This document shows, piece after piece, positions 37,825 to 46,286 of a stretch of DNA of 64,000 bases; within the stretch, counting starts at the first letter, position 1; each line of letters begins with the position of its first letter. This DNA comes from UBA7985 sp038141425 (GTDB lineage: Bacteria; Pseudomonadota; Alphaproteobacteria; UBA7985): assembly GCA_038141425.1 (NCBI GenBank), contig JAYQIC010000007.1:62001-126000 (forward strand), read 5' to 3'. A program made the translations under genes and the position numbers. A model generated the notes under the pieces. That model ran no database searches and was not told the DNA's origin. It saw nothing but the letters and a program-made list of their open reading frames with translations.

Positions 37825-38784
37825 TCAGGCGAGGCTGTCCTCGCCCTCGAACAGGCTGGGGTCGCGCAGCACCGCCGGGTCCAGCGCCCCGAGCCGCTCG
37901 ATCAGCGACCGCACCATGGCCGCAACATCAGCGTGATTGGTGGTCGGCTGCAGCGCCTCATCGAGATAGAGGTCCCGTGACAGTTCAACCTGCAGCGCAT
38001 GCACCCCGGCCTTGGGGTCGCCGTGGCGCTGGATGATGTAGCCCCCAGCGTAGGGCCGGTTCCATTCCACAATCAGCCCCGAATTCCACAGCCGGTGCAA
38101 CACCGACAGCACCACCGGCTTGGCGCAGGTGGTGCCAAATCGGTCGCCGAGCACGGCGTCGACTGCACCGGTCGAAAGCCCCTGTCCCTCGCCGGGGACG
38201 TGGCGCAGGCGGAAGGGGTTGCGGTCCCGCCGCAGCCCCCGGGTCGCCGAGGGCGACAGGCCCGGCATGGAATGGCAGTCGACCAGAATGGCGTGGCCAA
38301 ACTGAGCGCAGGTCAGCCGCAGCTGCTCGGCCAACGCGTCATGGTAGGCGCGGTGAACTGTGTCCAGCCGGTGCTGCACTGTCTCCGCTGACAGCCGATG
38401 GTCGCCGTAGATGCTCTGTTTGCCGCCGATCAGCGTCGGCACCACGCCCAGCCCGGCCAGCACGCGCGGTGAGCGGTTTCGGTGGGGTGGCAGATCAGCG
38501 CCGTCGTCAAACAGGTCAGGGTCGAGCTCGTCCCGGTCGCGGTTCACATCGCAGTAGGCGCGGCTGTAGCCGCAGACGACCAGCGGCACGGACAGCGCCG
38601 CAGCGGCAGGTTCGACCAGGTCCAGCACCCCGAAATCAGTCGCCTGCAACAGCACGTCTTCGTCGAGCGCGCTGGCTTGCCGCAGTTCCTCGGGCAGGAA
38701 GGTGCCTGCGTGCGGGCATGACAGCACCACAGGCAGTGATGGCTGTTCGGGCCGGACGACAGACACGGGCGGCGGCGATGACAT
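37825..38784 (-). CDS. N-formylglutamate amidohydrolase (copy 2)
   Basis: 319 residues. The signature VVLSCPHAGTFLPEELRQ matches the SCPHxG metal-binding start of the family; VDVNRDRDELD-like VNRDRDELDPDLF, VHRAYHDALAEQL and LVDCHSMP follow, with the C-terminal NRPYAGGYIIQRHG and HALQVELSRDLYLD. It should hydrolyse N-formylglutamate to glutamate and formate or a related N-acyl amino acid. ATG 38782-38784 is chosen because GGTGA lies seven bases upstream; two upstream in-frame ATGs would add 4 or 17 residues. No hut genes are adjacent. Only 6 bp separate its stop from that of the D-amino-acid dehydrogenase (convergent). Confidence 0.88.
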   Translation of the reverse strand: MSSPPPVSVVRPEQPSLPVVLSCPHAGTFLPEELRQASALDEDVLLQATDFGVLDLVEPAAAALSVPLVVCGYSRAYCDVNRDRDELDPDLFDDGADLPPHRNRSPRVLAGLGVVPTLIGGKQSIYGDHRLSAETVQHRLDTVHRAYHDALAEQLRLTCAQFGHAILVDCHSMPGLSPSATRGLRRDRNPFRLRHVPGEGQGLSTGAVDAVLGDRFGTTCAKPVVLSVLHRLWNSGLIVEWNRPYAGGYIIQRHGDPKAGVHALQVELSRDLYLDEALQPTTNHADVAAMVRSLIERLGALDPAVLRDPSLFEGEDSLA

Positions 38785-38913
38785 GGCTGTCACCATAGGC
38801 GTGCGACGAAAAACAGGAAGCCGGAAAAAACCCATGCCAAGGGATTGCCAAGCTCAAGGCTTGGGGCTAAGCCCCTTGTTCTGGCGACGGACCGCAGGGT
38901 TCGTGCTTCGGTT

Positions 38914-38988
38914 GGGCGGTTAGCTCAGCGGTAGAGCACCACGTTGACATCGTGGTGGCCACTGGTTCGATCCCAGTACCGCCCACCA
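38914..38988 (+). tRNA. tRNA-Val (GAC)
   Basis: Complete cloverleaf: acceptor GGGCGGT (38914-38920) with ACCGCCC (38978-38984), D-arm GCTCAGCGGTAGAGC, anticodon stem CCACG/CGTGG with loop TTGACAT and anticodon GAC at 38946-38948, T-arm ACTGG-TTCGATC-CCAGT, discriminator A and encoded CCA at 38986-38988. Confidence 0.98.
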
Positions 38989-39054
38989 TTTCCCTTTGAC
39001 ATCCCCGGACAGTGCTTCAAACCTCAGGGCCTCAATCTGCAGGGGGAACGCGCT

Positions 39055-40446
39055 GTGCCACGTCTCTGGATCAGGAATCCGCTGGCCGTCTTTGCCGAGC
39101 AGCCCGCCGATGGCGGCGTGGTGGTCGAAGGCGGGCGGATCGCCGAGTTGGTGCCCTTGGGCATGACCCCGGACCACGATCAGGTCTACGACGCCAGCGA
39201 GCAGGTGCTGATCCCCGGCCTGATCAACACACACCACCATATGTATCAGACCCTGACACGGGCTCTGCCCGGCGCGGTGGACAAGGAGCTGTTTGACTGG
39301 CTCAAGGCGCTTTACCCGGTCTGGGCAGGGCTCAGCCCCGACATGGTCTCGGTCAGCAGCGAACTGGCCATGGCGGAACTGCTGCTCTCGGGCTGCACGA
39401 CGACCACGGACCATCACTATGTTTTCCCCGTCAGGGCACGACGACGCCATCGACCGGCAGGTGGCCGCAGCGCAGGCGCTGGGGATCCGCGTTGTGCTGA
39501 CCCGGGGTTCGATGAGCCTTTCGGTCGAGGACGGCGGGCTGCCGCCAAAATCGGTGGTGCAGGACGAGGACAGCATCCTCGCCGACAGCGCCCGGCTGAT
39601 CGATCGCTTCCACGACGCTGATCCGCTGGCCATGACCCAGATTGCTCTAGCGCCGTGCTCGCCGTTTTCGGTGACCCGGGGGCTGATGCAGGCTTCGGCC
39701 GAACTGGCGCGGGCGCGGGGGTGCTGCTGCACACCCACCTCGCGGAGACCGAGGACGAAAACGCGTTTTGCGAAGCGACCTTTGGCTGCCGACCGCTGGA
39801 CTATGTCGAGGACTGTGGCTGGCTTGAGACCAAGGCCTGGTACGCCCATGGCGTGCACTTCAATGCAGACGAGCGGGACCGACTGGCGCGCGCCGGAGCA
39901 GGGGTCGCGTCCTGCAGTCATTCCAACATGCATCTGGCCAGCGGGATCTGCTCGGCCTGCGAGCTGGAAACCGCCGGTGTCGGCGTCGGGCTGGGGGTCG
40001 ATGGCTCGGCGTCCAACGATGCATCGAACATGATGCAGGAAGTGCGCGCAGCGTGGCTGCTGCAACGGCTGAAATACGGCTCTGCCGCGGTGTCATGGCG
40101 TGATGCGCTGCGCTGGGGCACGGCCGGGTCGGCGGATCTGCTCGGCCGTGACGCGCTGGGTCGGATTGCACCGGGCATGGCGGCGGACCTCGCGTTGTTC
40201 CGGTTGGATGAGCCGCGTTTCAGCGGGGCGGGGGATCCGCTGGCGGCGCTGGTGGTTTGCGGCGCACACCGCGCGGAGGCTGTCATGGTTGCGGGCGAAT
40301 GGCGGGTGAAATCGCGCGCGCTTGTTGGTGCAGACCTTGCCGGCATCATGGCGCGCCACGGGCAGGCTGCAGCGGCGCTGCAGGCGGGTCTCTTAGGTGC
40401 ACGGGTCCGGGGTAGGCATGGCGATTTCGAACGCGATTTGCACTGA
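39055..40446 (+). CDS. 8-oxoguanine deaminase-type amidohydrolase (two frameshifts)
   Basis: Metal-dependent hydrolase of about 463 residues. GTG 39055 is preceded by AGGGGGA. Metal ligands: HHH in PGLINTHHHMYQTLTRALP, H in HTHLAETEDEN, H in YAHGVHFN and D in LGVDGSASNDASN. The HMYQTLTRA and ELFDWLKALYPVWA segments match 8-oxoguanine/guanine deaminases of the Pseudomonas PA0142 type, which deaminate 8-oxoguanine to uric acid; other purine-like substrates are possible. The frame shifts near 39432 (after TTTDHHYVFP) and near 39720 (before VLLHTHLAE). It lies 275 bp upstream of a branched-chain-type ABC transporter that could supply its pathway. Confidence 0.82.
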
Positions 40447-40720
40447 ATCACCAATGACTTTGCATTGATCTGACGGCATTGGGTCGTCGGGCTGGCCGAT
40501 CGATCCGCGGTCTCGGACGGTCAGCGGACCAGAGTCGTTGCGCTGCGGCACGAAACTGCGGCGCAAACGGACAAACCATAATGAGCTGTAAGTTGCACGT
40601 TTGCGTCGACAATTGGCTTTCGATGCCCTATTTGATCGCCTTGCTTTTGTGCAGGCTCGTGACGGGCGCTGCGGATGCAGGGCAAGGCGTCACAACTCAC
40701 TCTGGCCGACAAGACGAATT

Positions 40721-41496
40721 ATGAACACAACGCCGACGTTGCAAGTAGAGAACCTCGTCAAGACCTACGGGGGTGTCCAGGCGGTTCGCGGGGTCAGTTT
40801 TGACGTCATGCCGCAGACCATCGTTGGCCTGATCGGGCCCAACGGCGCGGGCAAGACCACGACCTTCAACATGATCGCTGGCGCAGAGAAGCCGACCGAG
40901 GGCCGTGTTGGTTCGACGGTGCCGAAATCACCGGCAAGCCGACCGACCAGCTCTACGATCGCGGCATTGTTCGCACGTTCCAGCTCAGTCATGAGTACGG
41001 AAAGATGACCGCGCTCGAAAACCTGATGGTCGCTGGCGCCAACCAGCCGGGCGAGAATATCTTCATGAACTGGATCGCCCCCGGTGCGGTGCGCCGGCGC
41101 GAGCGTGAAGTCCATGAGCGCGCCGAAGAGACGCTGGCGTTTCTCGGCCTGACCCATGTAACCAACGAGCTGGCCGCTAACCTGTCCGGCGGGCAGAAGA
41201 AGCTGCTCGAGCTGGGCCGGACGATGATGACCGACGCCAAGCTGGTATTGCTGGACGAGCGGGGCGCCGGGGTGAACCCGACCCTGATGCTCAAGGTCAT
41301 CGACATGATCCGCCGCCTGAATGAAGAGCGCGGCTATACTTTCTGCATCATTGAACACGACATGGATCTGATCGCCGACCTCTGTGACACGGTGGTGGTG
41401 CTGGCCGAGGGCCAGGTGCTGACGCGTGGTCCCATGTCCGATGTGCGCACTGACGAGCGTGTGATCGATGCTTATTTCGGCGGAGACGTGGTTTGA
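40721..41496 (+). CDS. livG: ABC transporter ATP-binding protein, LivG-type (one frameshift)
   Basis: First gene of a five-gene importer cluster. Walker A is GLIGPNGAGKTTTF, signature ANLSGGQKKLLELGR, H-loop IIEHDMD. Near 40913 the frame shifts; the other frame restores WFDGAEITGKPTDQLYDRG and VRTFQLSHEYGKMTALENL. Walker B reads LVLLDERGAGVNPTL: the usual Pro after Asp-Glu is Arg and the following residue Gly, which is uncommon. The C-terminal AYFGG is typical of LivG/BraF. Cytoplasmic face of the inner membrane; works with LivF, H, M and the binding protein. The 274 bp before it carry no recognisable gene. Confidence 0.88.
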
Positions 41497-41547
41497 CCCT
41501 AGACTTGTATCGGACACCACTGCGCTTCTATGGGAGGTCGCCGCAGC

Positions 41548-42270
41548 ATGGCTGAAGCCAAGAAAGTACTGGAACTGAGCGACATTCATGCGGGCTATGG
41601 AGACACCGACATCCTCCACGGCATCAACATGCACGTCTGCGACGACGAAGTGGTGGTGGTCATCGGTCCCAATGGTGCGGGTAAGTCCACGGCCGTGAAG
41701 GCGATTCTGGGCCTGCTCAACATCCGCCAGGGCGAGGTGCTGCTCAACGAGCAGGTGATCACCGGCACACCGCCGGAGAAGGTAATCAATCAGCGCGTCA
41801 GCTACGTGCCCCAGACCCACAACGTGTTTGTGAGCCTGACGGTTCAGGAAAACCTTGAAATGGGGGCCTGGACCGTGCCCGAGGGCATGAACGACCGTAT
41901 CGAGCGCATGTACGAGATGTTCCCCGATCTGGCGGAAAAGCGGCGGCAGGCCGCGGGTTCGCTGTCGGGTGGTCAGCGGCAGATGGTGGCCATGGCGAAG
42001 GCGCTGATGGTTGATCCGGAAGTGCTGCTGCTCGACGAACCGACGGCGGGTCTTTCGCCGCTGTATCGCTCGGTGATTTTTGCGGCCGTACAGTCGATCA
42101 AGGACAACGGCGTTCCGGTGCTGATGGTCGAGCAGAACGCCAAGCAGGCGCTGGGTGTCGCCGATCGCGGTTACGTCCTCGTCGACGGCAGCAACCGCCA
42201 CACCGGCACGGGCCAGGAGCTCCGCGAAGACCCCGAGGTCGCGCGTATGTTCCTCGGCGCCCGGGATTAG
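41548..42270 (+). CDS. livF: ABC transporter ATP-binding protein, LivF-type
   Basis: 240 residues. Walker A VIGPNGAGKSTAVKAI, Q-loop YVPQTHNVF, signature GSLSGGQRQMVAMAKAL, Walker B VLLLDEPTAGLSP, H-loop-like VEQNAKQAL, all of the LivF/BraG class. An in-frame ATG at 41530 exists, but the GGGAGG at 41532-41537 serves as the Shine-Dalgarno for ATG 41548, ten bases downstream. Follows livG by 51 bp and precedes livH by 15 bp. Confidence 0.93.
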   Translation: MAEAKKVLELSDIHAGYGDTDILHGINMHVCDDEVVVVIGPNGAGKSTAVKAILGLLNIRQGEVLLNEQVITGTPPEKVINQRVSYVPQTHNVFVSLTVQENLEMGAWTVPEGMNDRIERMYEMFPDLAEKRRQAAGSLSGGQRQMVAMAKALMVDPEVLLLDEPTAGLSPLYRSVIFAAVQSIKDNGVPVLMVEQNAKQALGVADRGYVLVDGSNRHTGTGQELREDPEVARMFLGARD

Positions 42271-42285
42271 GGGAGGATCGCGACC

Positions 42286-43302
42286 ATGTGGGACGCCTTT
42301 GGCTTCGAGTTCATCAACTTCTACCTGATCCCCGGGCTGGTGCTTGGCTGCATCTACGCGCTGGGCGCGATCGGGATTACCCTGACCTTCGGCATTCTGC
42401 GCTTCGCCAACTTCGCCCACGGCGAAGTGATGATGAGCAGCGCCTATCTGACCTATACCTTCATGGCGCTGGCCGCCGGGCTGGGGTTCAGCGTGGTGCC
42501 GCTGGTCGCGGCCATCCCGGCGGCGGTAGTGACCATCGGGATCGCCCTGGTGATCGACCGGTTCTTCTATCGCCCCTTTAGAAAGAGCGAGACGATCATC
42601 ATCGTGATGGCCAGCTTTGGCATGATGCTGATGGTGCGCGCGCTGGTGCCGGTTATCTGGGGCCCGAACCAGATCACCTTCGTCCGGGGCATCACCCCGA
42701 TGAAGCCCTATCTGGACGGCATGCTGCTGGTGCAGGACAAGCAGTGGCTGATCGTCATGGGGACGATTGTGGTCATGACCGTGTTAAGCCTGATCATGAA
42801 CTACACCCGCATCGGCAAGGCCATGCGCGCGGTATCCGACAGCCCTGATCTTGCTCGGGTGACGGGCATCAACGTTGAGACGGTGATCCGTGCAACGTGG
42901 ATCATCGGTGGTTTCTGTGCCGCCGTGGCCGGGGTGTTCCTGGCCATGAACACGCAGCAGCTGTCCGTGACCATGGGCTTCCGCATGCTGCTGCCCATGT
43001 TTGCTGCTGCGATCCTTGGCGGGATCGGCCGGCCGGTGGGCGCCATTGTCGGCGGCATGGTCATCGGCCTCGCCGAAGAGCTGATCGCCTATCCGTGGCA
43101 GGGTGCGGCCATGCAGGTGGTCTGGTGGTTCTCCGAGGTTATCAACGCAACCGGCATGACCGAGTGGGCCAAGGCCGTGCACAAGGAAGTGCGCAGCACG
43201 CCGCTGCTCAGCCCCGGCTACAAGGCCGGCGTTGCCTTCGGGATCATGGTGATCATGCTGATTGTCCGTCCCGCCGGGTTGTTCAAAGGGAGGGTGTTCT
43301 AG
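42286..43302 (+). CDS. livH: Branched-chain-type ABC transporter permease, LivH-type
   Basis: 338-residue inner-membrane permease with about eight hydrophobic helices. Family motifs: LGAIGITLTFGILRFANFAHGEVMM near the N terminus and the EAA-like GKAMRAVSDSPDLARVTGINVE loop that contacts the ATPases. AAAILGGIGRPVGAIVGGMVIGL is typical of LivH/HisQM-unlike HAAT permeases. GGGGAGG sits just before the ATG. Adjacent to livM with no gap. Confidence 0.94.
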   Translation: MWDAFGFEFINFYLIPGLVLGCIYALGAIGITLTFGILRFANFAHGEVMMSSAYLTYTFMALAAGLGFSVVPLVAAIPAAVVTIGIALVIDRFFYRPFRKSETIIIVMASFGMMLMVRALVPVIWGPNQITFVRGITPMKPYLDGMLLVQDKQWLIVMGTIVVMTVLSLIMNYTRIGKAMRAVSDSPDLARVTGINVETVIRATWIIGGFCAAVAGVFLAMNTQQLSVTMGFRMLLPMFAAAILGGIGRPVGAIVGGMVIGLAEELIAYPWQGAAMQVVWWFSEVINATGMTEWAKAVHKEVRSTPLLSPGYKAGVAFGIMVIMLIVRPAGLFKGRVF

Positions 43303-44392
43303 ATGTTTGAGTGGCTGCTCAGCGACCAGATGGTCGGCAACATGCTCTACGTGAACAGCCTGCTGCTCATGGGGGGATCTACGCCCTCATGTGTCTGGGC
43401 CTGAACGTGCAGTGGGGCTTTACCGGCCTGTTCAACGCCGGGATCGCCGGGTTTGCGGCCGTGGGGGCCTATACCTACGCGATTCTGACCACCTTTGCCT
43501 CCGGCATGCACATCGGGGGATACGAACTGCCGATCTGGGTCGGCATGCTCGCCGCCATGATCGCCAGTGGGATTATCGCACTGGGGATCGGGGCGATCTG
43601 TATCCGTCTGCGTGCGGACTATCTCGCCATCGCGACCATCGGCATCGCGGAGATCATCAAGCTGATCCTCAAGAACGAGACCGCCATTACCAATGGCCCG
43701 CGCGGTGTCGCCAAGATCCCGCGCAGTTGGGAACACCTTGGCGATGCCCGGGTGGCTGAGAAGCTGCCCTGGCGGCTGTTCGGCGAGCCCACGGCCTACG
43801 AGGGCTTTTTCCGGGAATGGTACCCGCTGCTGTTCATGCTGACCGTGGTCGGTTTCGTGTTGCTGGTTTATCTGGCGCTGGAGATCGCGCGCACCTCGCC
43901 CTGGGGCCGGGTGATGACAGCGATCCGTGAAAATGAGGCTGCCGCCCGCGCTGCGGGAAAGAACGTGACCCGACTGCGGATCGAATCCTTTGTGGTCGGC
44001 GCGGTGATTATCGGACTCGCTGGTGCATTTTACGCGCAGCAACTGCGGTTTATTGAACCTACCAATGCCTTTGACCCCACTAAATTGACCTTCCTTGTGT
44101 GGGTTATGTTGATCATGGGCGGCAGTGGGAATAACCGTGGCGCAGTCTTGGGTGGCTTGATGCTCTGGGTGATATGGTCGGGAACGGAGCTGGTTATCCG
44201 CTTCGGCGCCAATGTTCTTGGCGATGTTTTCCCGATTTGTCGCCCAGTGTGCTGGTCACCAAAGCAAGTTTCTTGCGCCTGTTCCTGATCGGGCTGATAC
44301 TTCAGTTCGTCTTGCAGAGATTCCCGAAAGGGATACTACCCGAGGTGCGTCCCGCTGCCCTCGGGGGAAAAACCAACGAAGTGCGGGACTAA
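43303..44392 (+). CDS. livM: Branched-chain-type ABC transporter permease, LivM-type (two frameshifts)
   Basis: About 362 residues. ATG 43303 follows the livH stop directly and gives FEWLLSDQMVGNMLYVNSLL; near 43372, beside a GGGGGG run, the frame shifts to GGIYALMCLGLNVQWGFTGLFN, the start of the conserved LivM core. The loop MTAIRENEAAARAAGKNVTR contacts the ATPases. Near 44235 a second shift brings in PDLSPSVLVTKASFLRLFLIGLILQ and the stop at 44392. Both shifts look like indel errors. Second permease half of the importer. Confidence 0.9.
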
Positions 44393-44412
44393 CGTCTTTG
44401 GAGGAAATACCC

Positions 44413-45652
44413 ATGAAAAAGACTCTTCTGGTAAGCGCAGCGGCACTGGCTTTCGCCTCTGTGGCTTCCGCTCAGGTCAAAGTCGGTAACCCGATGGCTG
44501 TTACCGGCCCGATCCCAGACCTCGTTGCCCCCATGGTTGACGCGGTAAACCTCGCTGTTGCTCACGTGAACGAGCAGGGTGGTGTTCTGGGTCAAGAATA
44601 CGTAATGGTCGCTGCCGACTCGGGCTGTGATCCGGCTGCTGCCGTCGACGCCGTTACCAAGCTGGTGAACGTTGATCAGGTTTCCGCCCTCATCGGTCCG
44701 GTTTGTTCCGGCGCCACCATCGCGCAGGCAACTTCCGTTGCTATTCCTGCCGGTGTTGTGACCCTGTCTGTTTCTGCGTCTTCACCAGCGATCTCTACGC
44801 TGGAAGAGGGCACCGACCTGGTCTTCCGTACCGCTGCTTCCGATGCTTACCAGGGTGTTGCTCTGGCTGAGTTGGCAATTGCGTCTGGCCTCAGCGACAT
44901 CGCTGTTTCCTACGCTCAGGACGACTACAACGCCGCTCTGGCTGCTGTATTCGCGGAGGCCTTTGCTTCCATGGGCGGCACCGTTACCGCGAACGAAGCA
45001 CACGAGCCAGACAAGGCTTCGTACCGTTCTGAAGTTGCCACCATGGGCTCCACCTCCGACAATCTGGCGCTATTCGCGTACTATGGTTCCGGCGGTATCA
45101 CCCTGATGCGTAACGCTCTGGAAACCGGTGCGTTCTCGACCTTCATCGGTGCTGACGGCATGCTGTCTCAGGAAACCATCGACCAGATCGGTGGCGAGAA
45201 CATGGGTGCTGCGACCTTCACCACCTCCGCTTCTGACCAAAGCCGGGCTGGGTTTGTGGCGTGGGCAGCACTGGCTGAAGCTGCTGGTGTACCAGCGTCC
45301 GATCCGTTCGTTGCAAACTCCTACGATGCAGCCTTCATGATGGCTCTGGCGATCGAAGCGGCTGGCTCTGCTGACCGTGACGGTATCGCTGCTGGTCTGC
45401 GGGCGATCTCCGGCCCAGACGGTGAAACCATCTACCCTGGTGAATTCGCTAAGGCGAAGGAAATCCTCGCTGCTGGTGGTTCCATCAACTACGACGGGGG
45501 GTCCGGCCCACAGGACTTCGACGGTAACGGCGACGTTGCTGGCTTCTTCAGCGCGAACGTTGTTGTGCCTAAAGGTTCTGCAGACCAAGCTGACCATCGG
45601 GTCTAAGTCCTACGACCCAGACTATGTTTGGTCGTCCACGCTGCTGAAGTAA
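44413..45652 (+). CDS. Periplasmic substrate-binding protein of the Liv-type transporter (frameshift near the end)
   Basis: About 413 residues. Signal peptide KKTLLVSAAALAFASVASA, then the type-I binding fold: VKVGNPMAVTGPIPDLVAPM, NEQGGVLGQEYVMVAADSGCDPAAA, LIGPVCSGATIAQA, FIGADGMLSQETIDQIGGENM. The end shifts frame near 45570; the continuation KVLQTKLTIGSKSYDPDYVWSSTLLK stops at 45652. The gene prefers GCT, GGT, GTT, TCT and CGT codons far more than its neighbours, as expected for a very highly expressed binding protein. GGAGGAAAT is a near-perfect Shine-Dalgarno. Substrate is an amino acid, urea, amide or purine-related compound; not resolved. A terminator follows. Confidence 0.88.
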
Positions 45653-45700
45653 GTCGCTAGCTTTTAGAAGAGGTGTCGGGTGCAATCCCGGCGCGGTGGT

Positions 45701-45741
45701 GGCGCTGGTCCTCGCGAGGGGGTCAGCGCCGCTTTCTTTTT
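45701..45741 (+). terminator. Rho-independent terminator after the ABC transporter operon
   Basis: GGCGCTG (45701-45707) pairs with CAGCGCC (45724-45730); an inner CCTC-GCG-AGG(G) hairpin extends it, followed by a T-rich tail GCTTTCTTTTT to 45741. Confidence 0.82.
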
Positions 45742-45770
45742 GGGGACGACCTGTCGCGGATTGTGAGCGT

Positions 45771-45808
45771 GAGAGATTTGTAAACCACGAAGCGGCGTCA
45801 AATCGAGC
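45771..45808 (+). repeat. Dispersed repeat family E, copy 1
   Basis: 38 bp matching the reverse complement of 49004-49041 at 36 of 38 positions. Internal hairpin around ACGAAGCGG. The inverted pair brackets the DMGDH-like gene with 3.2 kb between copies. Confidence 0.8.
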
Positions 45809-45960
45809 GCGCCACGGTAACCTTGCGTGCTGGAGTGGCTCACTTTTCCGACACGGTGAGTGGCGCGCTCGGACCTTGGCCGCTTCGCGGCCTTCGGTCC
45901 TCCCACGCGCAACTTCTTTTTTATTGGCTCGAATTGGGGTTGCCGTTACGCCCGGAACAG

Positions 45961-46016
45961 GTTGCGCCGACCTTGTCTCGACCGCTTCGCGGTCTTCGCC
46001 AAGGCGTCGCGCAAAC
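45961..46016 (-). repeat. Dispersed palindromic repeat family R, copy 1 (inverted)
   Basis: Reading on the minus strand: TTTGCGCGACGCCTTGG, a GACCGC-GAA-GCGGTC core, then CAAGGTCGGCGCAAC; same outer arms as 48759-48814 and 49100-49153. The core stem is fully paired with a 3-nt loop. Confidence 0.78.
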
Positions 46017-46070
46017 AAGAATGAGAGACGCCACGCCGAGCGGAGCACGGCGTGTCTGTTTAATTGCGCG

Positions 46071-46110
46071 GATTTGAGCCGCAGGCCGCGAAGCGGCCCA
46101 GGCTCAAGTC
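46071..46110. repeat. Perfect-core cruciform with GCGAAGC tip
   Basis: GATTTGAGCC and GGCTCAAGTC arms (one mismatch) around GGCCGC-GAA-GCGGCC. Could also act as an RNA hairpin in a leader for the gene starting at 46287. Confidence 0.7.
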
Positions 46111-46286
46111 CGCAACCTGAGGCCTTTGCGCCGGAGCAAGACGCGTTGCGTAGGTGCAGAAAAGGACCTACTGGTAACCATAAAGTTCCGCACTGACACG
46201 CCGGTGACGCTCCGGCGCAAGAACCCGGGCGCAGACCTGCTTGGCTGGAGCTCAAACAGTACAACCAGAGCCAGAAGGGGCCGAGC

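Larger units (their letters stand above)
45742..46286. repeat. Palindrome-rich intergenic cluster 1 (upstream of the DMGDH-like gene)
   Basis: 545 bp without a credible gene, almost entirely made of inverted repeats: 45805-45870 (11-bp arms GAGCGCGCCAC), 45871-45900 (GGACC / GGCCGC-TTC-GCGGCC / GGTCC), 45961-46016, 46026-46057 (CACGCCG/CGGCGTG), 46071-46110 (TTGAGCC...GGCCGC-GAA-GCGGCC...GGCTCAA) and 46126-46220 (12-bp arms TTGCGCCGGAGC). Three cores are GCGAAGC or its complement GCTTCGC, a heptamer known to form an exceptionally stable DNA mini-hairpin. Members recur in cluster 2 beyond the gene. The promoter of the downstream gene must lie here. Confidence 0.75.
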
